DNA from: Paracoccaceae bacterium
Lineage (GTDB): Bacteria > Pseudomonadota > Alphaproteobacteria > Rhodobacterales > Rhodobacteraceae
Assembly (NCBI GenBank): GCA_003447515.1
Contig: DLZA01000046.1
Span: 1 to 18,004, forward strand
DNA: 18,004 nt
Reading direction: 5' to 3'
Within the stretch, counting starts at the first letter, position 1, and each line of letters begins with the position of its first letter. Below are positions 9,456-15,515 of the stretch, piece by piece. The position numbers were made by a program, and so were the translations under genes. The notes beneath the pieces were generated by a model that saw nothing but the letters and a program-made list of their open reading frames with translations, ran no database searches and was not told where the DNA came from.

Positions 9456-10844
9456 TTATAGTCCTCCTGTTTGGTTTGGTAGAATCGTGTGAAGTGTATC
9501 TTCGGCGGCAGCGAACAGCGCAGCCTCGTCAAGATGAGGAAATGCACCATTTTTCCAAACGATACGCCCGTTAATCATTGTCAAGTCAACCGGCCCCCCG
9601 ATACCAACTTTGGCAACTAGGCTAACCGGATCATGACGGGTACCAACGTAATCAAGCTTGCGCGTGTCGATGGCGAAAAGATCAGCGGCCATTCCAGGGC
9701 GCAAGGCACCAATATCAGACCGCCCAAGCAAAGATGCCCCGCCTTCAGTTGCATAGGCCAAGAAAGATGAGGGTTTTGGAACCTCGTCTTCACGCGAACT
9801 GGCCACAAGGCATTGCAGCATATAAGAAGAATGTACCGCATGCATCAGGTTCGAATTATCATTTGACGCCGCGCCATCACATCCCAACCCAATTCGAACG
9901 CCCAAAGCATTCATAGCAGGAATATCGGTAACTTCAGCCCCGACCAGATAAACCGGTTCGGAACAATGCGATACTCCAGTGCCAGATGCAGACATTGATT
10001 TCAGTTCATCGCGCGTCAGTTCCCAACAATGGGCATAAAATGTGTCTGGTCCAGCGAATCCAAGGCTTTCACAGTAATCAACGGAACGCATTCCATGAAC
10101 CTGTTCTATCACTGCGCTTTCACCCTCGCCCACGTGGCTGTGCAGAATGACGCCTTTGTCGCGCGCAAGCGCGACCGATTCCACAAAAGTTTCACGATAA
10201 CAATTTACTGGCTGACAGGGAGCGACCGCAACCTTTCGCATTGCAAGTGGTTCTGACTGGTGGAAAGCGTCAATTGCCCGCGCACAATCCGCGATGAACT
10301 CATCTGTCGTCTCCAACATCTCATCAGGGATCGTGCTACCTTCGGATTTAGGCAAAGTATTCCCACCACGACCAGCGTGAAATCGGATCCCCATCATTTC
10401 TGCTGCCTCAAATTGACGATCAATAATGCGCGATCCCGCATGCCGAGGGAAGCAGTATTGATGATCAAATGCTGTCGTACATCCATGTTTGATCAGTTCT
10501 GCCATTGCAACAATCGAACTGTGATAAAAACAGTCTTCCGTTAATCTCGAAAAGATTGGATAGACACGGTCCAGCCATTCGATGACCGAATACCGCGTCC
10601 AATCAAGTTCCGCACGATTGCGTACAAAGCACTGAAAGAAATGGTGGTGTGTGTTTACCAAACCAGGATAAACAAAAAGGCCGGAACCATCGACAACTTC
10701 AGCTTTCTCAGGCACGATCCTTTCCAAATCAGGTCCTATTGATACAATGGCACCATGTTCACAAAGAATATCATGGTCCCACAAAACAGGTTCACTTTCC
10801 GAAGTGACAATCGCTGCGCACCGTTTTAGCAAAATAGCAGTCAT
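9456..10844 (-). CDS. Purine-deaminase-type amidohydrolase (8-oxoguanine deaminase-like)
   Basis: This is a cytosolic, metal-dependent amidohydrolase of the ATZ/TRZ (cog0402) group, which deaminates or dechlorinates heterocycles. With start M at 10844 it has about 462 residues. Visible active-site elements: NTHHHFFQ (H66 and H68 as HxH metal ligands), a later HSHVGEGE with the His ligand and catalytic Glu, YAHCWEL, and LGCDGAASND with the Asp ligand. The layout, including GCTTAFDH, APCQPVN and GTGVSHCSEP, resembles 8-oxoguanine deaminases most, but the residues that would fix the substrate cannot be assigned by eye. ATG 10844 is chosen because GGAGG lies 7 nt upstream and it overlaps the GST-like gene's stop (ATGA, 10841-10844). 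The longer frame from 10925 adds 27 residues unlike the family. Context suggests guanine or a methylated or oxidised guanine as substrate, giving a xanthine. Confidence 0.85.
   Translation of the reverse strand: MTAILLKRCAAIVTSESEPVLWDHDILCEHGAIVSIGPDLERIVPEKAEVVDGSGLFVYPGLVNTHHHFFQCFVRNRAELDWTRYSVIEWLDRVYPIFSRLTEDCFYHSSIVAMAELIKHGCTTAFDHQYCFPRHAGSRIIDRQFEAAEMMGIRFHAGRGGNTLPKSEGSTIPDEMLETTDEFIADCARAIDAFHQSEPLAMRKVAVAPCQPVNCYRETFVESVALARDKGVILHSHVGEGESAVIEQVHGMRSVDYCESLGFAGPDTFYAHCWELTRDELKSMSASGTGVSHCSEPVYLVGAEVTDIPAMNALGVRIGLGCDGAASNDNSNLMHAVHSSYMLQCLVASSREDEVPKPSSFLAYATEGGASLLGRSDIGALRPGMAADLFAIDTRKLDYVGTRHDPVSLVAKVGIGGPVDLTMINGRIVWKNGAFPHLDEAALFAAAEDTLHTILPNQTGGL
9463..9468 (-). promoter_or_regulatory. 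Strong Shine-Dalgarno site for the binding-protein gene
   Basis: On the minus strand the sequence reads AGGAGG seven nucleotides before the ATG at 9455-9453. It lies within the last codons of the amidohydrolase gene and is the most consensus-like ribosome-binding site I noticed in the operon, fitting the need for excess binding protein. Confidence 0.75.
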
Positions 10845-11452
10845 TCTGCCGCCTCCAGTTCGTGTAACCGGTGGATACCTGGCATTTCTATGAAGCCAGG
10901 CAAAGATCTGAGCGCTCGCATCCAAAGGCGAATTGAAGGGTAAACATCGAGGCTGACACCGCCATCAGGCGCTAATGCAGTGTTGGGAAAACAGGCAATA
11001 TCGGCAATTGTCGGCGTGTCCCCAGTCAAGAAAATCATCCCATCAAAACGTTGTTCGGTCAGATGTGCCTCAAGCAATCGCAACAAGTGCACGCCGCGCT
11101 TGCGAGCAGCATCAATATCAACTTCGAAACCAAGGACATCGTGAAGCCGGGCCATTCCAAGAGTTTCGTTCAAAGTCCTGGCGAAATCCAACCACCCATC
11201 ATCATCCCCCTGCCACTCAGGAAGATTTCTTGTTAGATGCCTCAACATGTCAGAACTGTCGGTCATAATCAAATCCTCATCCCGTAAGATTGGAAGCGTA
11301 CCACCAGGATTCAGCTTCAACATCTCGGGCGATTTGTGCTCCCGTGCCGGGTGAAAATTGACCGCTTGCAGTTCCAGTTTTTGGCCAGACAAAGCCGCCA
11401 TAAGCCGAATTTTGTAGCAACTTGCGCTGAGAACATAGTCATAAAGAATCAT
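10841..11452 (-). CDS. Glutathione S-transferase-like protein (NdmE-like role proposed)
   Basis: This 203-residue protein has the two GST domains. The thioredoxin-fold N-terminal half begins LYDYVLSASCYKIRL and contains LNPGGTLPIL, with the cis-proline at P54, and MTDSSDML in place of the usual ES-AI glutathione contact. The helical C-terminal half has PTIADIACFP near residue 150. Overlaps of 4 nt with both neighbours (11449-11452, 10841-10844) place it between the oxygenase catalytic subunit and the deaminase. In the Pseudomonas caffeine pathway, NdmE is a GST homologue that acts as a structural partner in the NdmCDE N7-demethylase complex. The same pairing here with a Rieske-less oxygenase suggests a scaffolding role. 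A true glutathione-dependent activity, for example with the formaldehyde released by demethylation, remains possible. Confidence 0.82.
   Translation of the reverse strand: MILYDYVLSASCYKIRLMAALSGQKLELQAVNFHPAREHKSPEMLKLNPGGTLPILRDEDLIMTDSSDMLRHLTRNLPEWQGDDDGWLDFARTLNETLGMARLHDVLGFEVDIDAARKRGVHLLRLLEAHLTEQRFDGMIFLTGDTPTIADIACFPNTALAPDGGVSLDVYPSIRLWMRALRSLPGFIEMPGIHRLHELEAAE
10852..10856 (-). promoter_or_regulatory. Shine-Dalgarno site fixing the amidohydrolase start
   Basis: The minus strand reads GGAGG seven nucleotides before the ATG at 10844-10842. It decides between this start and the longer open frame beginning at 10925. Confidence 0.7.
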
Positions 11453-12285
11453 GCAGCCACCATTTGTGCGCCATATGAATACCCAATACGTTTAAGCCAG
11501 CGTCGATAGGCTACCGAAGTCATATCAGCTTGCGTTGGTGTCTCCATCCCAGGGTCAAGCGGCAATTTTAGGGGTATCTGGTTTTCAAGAATTGACCGAT
11601 CTTGCATGAAAATCAACTGCTGAAAGCTTACCATTTCAGCCATAGTCGAATCGTCGTCATAAAGTGCCATCCAAGGCCAAACCTCGCACCATTCCTCGGT
11701 TAAGGGCTGCACGAACAGGGTGATAATATCCCATTCTTTGGGGCGAGGCGGGCAGGTTTTATAAAGGACCGCACAGGTGGGCGCAGGAACCCGGTACATG
11801 TATTCCGTGATGATTCCACCCTCAGCTGATTTCGCGGCTTGTGGCTGAAAAAATTTGACTTTGGTGGCCCAGACCTCATTCACCCCCTCACGGATTTCAA
11901 CCTTATAGCGGTCAACTTCAGTATGGGGTTCAGCACCAAGAATATCTGTATGAATGAACGGGAAATGCGCTATGTCCAAAAAATTTTCGACGGCCCGTAG
12001 AGGCGAACACTTCACTTTTACTGAACCCACATCTACCAGATGACGACCAGGCGTATCAGCCTCGGGGATAACGAACAAATCGTGGTCAGGCTGACCCAGA
12101 CTAGTCCAAAGATGGCCGAAACGTTCGATCGTAGGCAATGACACGCCACCACTCTTCTTTACAACGAAACCAGTGTCGTCATGTGTCAGTGAGATTTCTT
12201 GGTCAAACAGCAAAGTTTGGCGCGGCGTATAAATGTCCGATAACAACCCAACCGGATACCAATGATCTTTGCTTGAATCACTCAT
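11449..12285 (-). CDS. Rieske-oxygenase catalytic subunit without its own Rieske cluster (NdmC-like)
   Basis: The 278-residue protein has the mononuclear-iron catalytic domain of ring-hydroxylating/demethylating oxygenases. ENFLDIAHFPFIH (100-112) supplies the bridging D104 and iron ligands H107 and H112, and MQDRSILE supplies the third ligand D229. Its N-terminus starts like a Rieske domain (HWYPVGLLSDI, 8-18) and resumes with the post-Rieske strand (FGHLWTSLG, 56-64), but the CxH and CxxH cluster loops between are absent, making it 60-80 residues shorter than usual. Electrons must therefore come from another Rieske protein, most simply the one encoded immediately upstream, whose stop overlaps this ATG (12282-12285). 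NdmC of caffeine-degrading Pseudomonas has the same architecture and removes the N7-methyl of 7-methylxanthine. N-demethylation is inferred, not proven. Confidence 0.87.
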   Translation of the reverse strand: MSDSSKDHWYPVGLLSDIYTPRQTLLFDQEISLTHDDTGFVVKKSGGVSLPTIERFGHLWTSLGQPDHDLFVIPEADTPGRHLVDVGSVKVKCSPLRAVENFLDIAHFPFIHTDILGAEPHTEVDRYKVEIREGVNEVWATKVKFFQPQAAKSAEGGIITEYMYRVPAPTCAVLYKTCPPRPKEWDIITLFVQPLTEEWCEVWPWMALYDDDSTMAEMVSFQQLIFMQDRSILENQIPLKLPLDPGMETPTQADMTSVAYRRWLKRIGYSYGAQMVAA

Positions 12286-12902
12286 GCCGCTTCCAATTCA
12301 TCGCGTAGTTTCTCAACATAACGTGAGACGATTTTTTTATCTTGGCCTGCACCGGCAAACACATGTGCAAAACAGCTTCGTGATGTGCTGGGTTGCAGCG
12401 CAATTGCCAAATCATATTTGCCTCTCAAAACAATCAGAGGGTCCTGCGGATGATCAAAATACCGAGCTATTGCAGGAGCCCCGCATGAAATATCAAGTGA
12501 GCGGATGGGAATGCGATCTCCAATATCTGGAACATCACCATTGACAGTTCCGAGCGCCACCCAAAGCGCCTGATTTCGAGTTTCACACACGTAAGTATTC
12601 GCACAAATCGTCTTTGGCGGCGTCAAGTCTGGATGGGCAGGAATGTAGTCACACGCACCATCTAAATTATATTGCCAACCATGATAAACGCAGGCCAGTA
12701 CTTCGCCTCGTACAAACCCATGAGACAACCGCATTCCACGGTGAGGGCAGCGATCATCCCAGGCATGGAACCGGCCCAACCCACTTCTCCAGATAGCTAA
12801 ATCTAAGCCATCAACTCGCCGAGGTACCACCGTACCTACAGGAATATCTTCCGCCAGTCCGACAGCAATCCAGTTCAATACAATTCCCCACAATCTCGTC
12901 AT
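12282..12902 (-). CDS. Stand-alone Rieske [2Fe-2S] protein with C-terminal extension
   Basis: This is a soluble electron-transfer protein of about 206 residues. The Rieske motif is complete: C52-x-H54 (RCPHRGM) and C71-x2-H74 (CVYHGW), within a fold beginning NWIAVGLAEDIP. After the Rieske domain (to about 135) comes an extension of about 65 residues, with YFDHPQDPLIVLRG and a charged helical tail, that I do not recognise. There is no catalytic-iron motif and no flavin or plant-type ferredoxin domain, so it is neither a full oxygenase nor a reductase. It overlaps the Rieske-less catalytic subunit by ATGA, and I infer that it supplies that subunit's missing cluster in trans. The ATG at 12902 has no clear ribosome-binding site. 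A TTG at 12878, preceded by GGGGA and starting at NWIAVG, is a reasonable alternative that would give 198 residues. Confidence 0.85.
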   Translation of the reverse strand: MTRLWGIVLNWIAVGLAEDIPVGTVVPRRVDGLDLAIWRSGLGRFHAWDDRCPHRGMRLSHGFVRGEVLACVYHGWQYNLDGACDYIPAHPDLTPPKTICANTYVCETRNQALWVALGTVNGDVPDIGDRIPIRSLDISCGAPAIARYFDHPQDPLIVLRGKYDLAIALQPSTSRSCFAHVFAGAGQDKKIVSRYVEKLRDELEAA

Positions 12903-12952
12903 TAGAGTTAGTCAGCTCAGAGACTCAAATGCAAGGATTCGATTTTCACCTC

Positions 12953-12975
12953 AAGAGCTATCCGATCAAGCTCTT
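12953..12975 (-). promoter_or_regulatory. Intra-operon RNA hairpin candidate
   Basis: AAGAGCT (12953-12959) and AGCTCTT (12969-12975) are perfect complements separated by 9 nt. The hairpin sits across the stop codon of the small upstream gene, about 50 nt before the Rieske start, in the only sizeable gap (71 bp) of the operon. No T tract follows, so it is not a standard terminator. A processing site, partial attenuator or mRNA-stability element is possible. Confidence 0.35.
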
Positions 12976-13273
12976 AATCTTCGTAACGCTGCGATCCAGT
13001 TGATTGTGAATCCATAAGCGTAAGCTCATCGATATTAACACTCTTCGGCCCAAGACTTGCTGCGAGCGCAAAGGCTTCAATCATCTCGCTCACGCCAGCC
13101 ACCTCTATAAAGATCAATCGCGAACTTCGTTGAGTGATTTCAAATTCAACACCAAGTTTTCTGGCGTGCCGCTCGAGCCATTGGTCAAAATCGCAGCTAT
13201 CTAATTGCCCAGTAAGACTGAAGGTAAGCGATTTTAGACTGTCGTTTTTTGTTTGGCTAATATTTTTGCTCAT
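12974..13273 (-). CDS. Small acylphosphatase-like protein lacking catalytic residues
   Basis: This is a 99-residue protein, first gene of the minus-strand unit. Residues 17-90 follow the acylphosphatase pattern: a beta strand ending LTGQLDSCDFDQW (20-32), an amphipathic helix ERHARKLGV, a beta strand with FIEVAG, then MIEAFALAASLGPKSVNIDEL, like the family's GPxxAxVDxV ending. The catalytic Arg of the GxVQGVxFR loop corresponds to D30 and the catalytic Asn of WVxN to Q48, so acyl-phosphate hydrolysis is unlikely. It may be a binding or structural protein for the downstream enzyme. The fold assignment is by eye and moderate. The ATG at 13273 has only a weak purine-rich site upstream, but an in-frame stop lies a few codons before it, so no earlier start nearby is possible. 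Confidence 0.65.
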   Translation of the reverse strand: MSKNISQTKNDSLKSLTFSLTGQLDSCDFDQWLERHARKLGVEFEITQRSSRLIFIEVAGVSEMIEAFALAASLGPKSVNIDELTLMDSQSTGSQRYED

Positions 13274-14097
13274 ACTTCATCATGAATACAGGAAAGAAAA
13301 AGAATTCAAAGTCTTCAACCTGAATAAAAAAATTTTTAGTCAACGTCATGCGCTACCCACTGCCAAAATGCGTGCGCCCCCACGTTCCGGGTGTCGCAAG
13401 AACGTTGACCCAGGTCTTGGCAAGACCTAGACTGCTAAATGACGAATGAGAGGAAACTGGCGCCTTGCGGTAAAGCGATCGCCGCAGATGCCAAATATTT
13501 TTCTTGTGCGATGCTCGCATCTACGCCAGTGGGCGTTGCCCACAATTTGGTCATCACCAGATTACAGGGGCTGCATCATCACGGACGTCCAGTTTGGGTA
13601 AGCGGAAATGCAGCTTCGATGATTGCAGTGAAGGGCTTGTCTGGACCGGAAGCATTACCCAGCTGCGCCAAACTCCACGATCGCTTGGTCCTCCAAGAGC
13701 GCGCTCACGCTCTCAATTAATTGCATCACAGTCGCGACCACAACTTCACAACTAAAAACGAGCCATTTCAACACTTTAGGCACCAGATAAGCTGGTACAA
13801 CTGCCCGCTGACATGCCACGCGGCGAGGTCTACGGCGATTATCAGGTTGCAGCAGGTTCTTAACTCATTAGGTTACATCCGCCACCACCGGGCTGATGCA
13901 CGGTCGATGGCGTGTGATATATGCAGTTCTTGGGTTTGATCCTCTCTCGACAGATAGTCGGTGAGCGGCAAGATCTTTCCGATGGCTTTTTCTGACCATT
14001 TTTCAATACAGTCAAAATTCACTGAAGCACTAAACAGTTTTTATTATCGTTGGGTAGCTATATCGCAAACGGTCAAACTCATGGCTCCACACCTAGA
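13274..14097. other. 824-bp stretch without a recognisable gene
   Basis: This region lies between the start of the minus-strand methylpurine operon and the 3' end of the MFS gene. The part next to the operon (13284-13345) is AT-rich; the minus strand carries TTGACT (complement of 13338-13343) that could be a -35 box, but no good -10 lies at the usual distance. Farther out is a plus-strand promoter-like element at 13405-13433. Downstream of it the plus strand is open from an ATG at 13439 to 13939 except for one stop at 13718-13720. The translation matches no family I recognise and is rich in His, Arg and Ser, so I do not call a gene. A stem AGAGCG/CGCTCT lies at 13696-13713. The rest shows no clear structure; an eroded gene or a non-coding RNA is possible. 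Confidence 0.5.
13405..13433 (+). promoter_or_regulatory. Promoter-like element with palindromic spacer
   Basis: TTGACC (13405-13410) and TAGACT (13428-13433) are separated by exactly 17 bp, a sigma70-like arrangement on the plus strand. The spacer is almost filled by a perfect 17-bp palindrome, AGGTCTTG-G-CAAGACCT (13412-13428), a position typical of an operator that controls RNA polymerase. It points away from the minus-strand operon and would start transcription near 13440, where no recognised gene lies. The regulator could also act on the divergent operon. No regulator gene is visible in the window. Confidence 0.4.
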
Positions 14098-15306
14098 TTA
14101 ACCTTTAACTAACCGACCAAAGTTCCACATAATCCGGATAGCAATAATCATCAAAAAAGCTGATAAAACAAAAGGCGCACCGGGAAAGGTGAAAAACCAT
14201 CCATCGTCGCTGTACAGCCAAAACAGGCCTGTCATCAATGTTGGTGCTAAGATCGAAGCAATAGCGCGGACCGAACTGACAACACCTTGCAGTTCACCCT
14301 GTGCGTTGTCGGGCACTGCCCGGCTCATAATACCTTGCATCGCAGGGCCAGCCAACATGCCTACCGCGCTGAGAGGCAATAATGCGAAAATAACCCATGT
14401 GGCGGGAGCAAGAACGAAGCCAATAAAGGACAATAATTCCATCGATAAACCCAGCATAGCCGTACGATATTCGCCTAAACGCGGTATCACAAAGCGGATC
14501 AAAACCCCTTGGCCAAACACCAGCATCAAACCAAACGCCCCAAGCGAAAGACCCACAAGCCACTCTTCCCAGCCAAATTTAGCCATGGTGTAAAAAGCCC
14601 AGACCACAGGATAAACCAAAAACGCGACTTCTTGAAAGAAAAACACAATCAACAAGCGCGTTTGTCCTGTCAATTTACCAACCTGTTCAAATGCTCCCCA
14701 AGGGAGCGCGCGGTACCACTCAAAAGGACGACGGTTTTCTGCTGTAACTGTTTCTTCTAATGAGAAGAAACCAAATACCGCAATTCCCCCTGCTAAGACA
14801 GCCGCCACAAAAAAAGGCGCACGAGGCCCCCATTCGGCGGCCAGACCCCCAATGACTGGCCCCAAGATGAAGCCAACCCCAAAAGCAGCACCGAGCAGAC
14901 CAAAATTCTTACCCCGCTCCTTCGGTTCAGAGACATCCGCAATCACCGCACTTGCCGTTGAGTGGTTCGCCGCCGAAGCGCCACCAATAATCCGCGCCAA
15001 TAACAACAGCCAAAGCGACCCTGAAATACCCATCAGCACATAATCAAGCGACATCACCGAAAGCGACACCAACAACACTTTGCGTCGCCCAAACTGATCA
15101 GAGATATTCCCAATCAGTGGCCCAAATAAAAACTGCATCAGCGCGAAAACGGTAGACATAACACCCCCCCAAACCGCAGCATTTGCCAAAGTAGAACCCC
15201 CTAGATCCAACAGCAACGCAGGCATGACTGGCATGATCAAACCGATGCCAATTGCATCAATCATCACAGTCAATAAAATGAAATGAACAGCACGTTTATT
15301 GGACAT
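14098..15306 (-). CDS. MFS drug/proton antiporter, TetA-type (DHA1 family)
   Basis: This is an inner-membrane efflux transporter of 402 residues, with about twelve predicted helices, in the TCR/Tet branch of the major facilitator superfamily. Seen motifs: an acidic residue in the first helix (MIDAIGIGLIMPVMP), motif A in the loop after helix 2 (GNISDQFGRRKVLL, about 65-78), AANHSTASAVIADV after helix 4, and the antiporter motif C in helix 5 (GAAFGVGFILGPVIGG). Such chromosomal TetA-like proteins are common in alphaproteobacteria and usually have unknown substrates; nothing here shows tetracycline resistance. No tetR-like gene is adjacent, though 824 bp of unexplained DNA lies downstream. It is on the same strand as, and 209 bp downstream of, the enolase-superfamily gene, with no evidence that they are co-transcribed. 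Confidence 0.88.
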   Translation of the reverse strand: MSNKRAVHFILLTVMIDAIGIGLIMPVMPALLLDLGGSTLANAAVWGGVMSTVFALMQFLFGPLIGNISDQFGRRKVLLVSLSVMSLDYVLMGISGSLWLLLLARIIGGASAANHSTASAVIADVSEPKERGKNFGLLGAAFGVGFILGPVIGGLAAEWGPRAPFFVAAVLAGGIAVFGFFSLEETVTAENRRPFEWYRALPWGAFEQVGKLTGQTRLLIVFFFQEVAFLVYPVVWAFYTMAKFGWEEWLVGLSLGAFGLMLVFGQGVLIRFVIPRLGEYRTAMLGLSMELLSFIGFVLAPATWVIFALLPLSAVGMLAGPAMQGIMSRAVPDNAQGELQGVVSSVRAIASILAPTLMTGLFWLYSDDGWFFTFPGAPFVLSAFLMIIAIRIMWNFGRLVKG

Positions 15307-15515
15307 TTTGAAAGCCTTGAATCTTACTTGATGAATTTATTTCTATAACAGTTTTGCTTGCAAGAACGAAGTGACGCTCCATTTAAATTCTCACGCAAGA
15401 GGGTTAATAAACCAATCTCAGTCTCTTCAATAAAAATTTTTTGTGTCGTCTCCAGGCAGCTTTTATTTTCTGAAACCACCAAAAGTCATCAAAACCCACA
15501 CCGGCGTGCACACCC

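Noticed and set aside
10845..10925. 27-residue N-terminal extension of the amidohydrolase
   Set aside because: The extension is unlike the family, and a GGAGG site plus an ATGA overlap support the internal ATG at 10844.
11449..12902. The two Rieske genes as halves of one frameshifted oxygenase
   Set aside because: The catalytic protein has its own Rieske-fold N-terminus (HWYPVG) with the cluster loops cleanly absent, while the upstream gene has a full Rieske domain plus an extra tail. A simple frameshift would not duplicate the N-terminal strands.
13274..14097. Remnant insertion sequence in the gene-free stretch
   Set aside because: I found no transposase motif in any frame, no terminal inverted repeats and no flanking target duplication.
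14098..15306. Acquired tetracycline-resistance determinant
   Set aside because: The TetA-like motifs define a broad transporter branch. There is no tetR neighbour, no flanking mobile element and no other sign of recent transfer.
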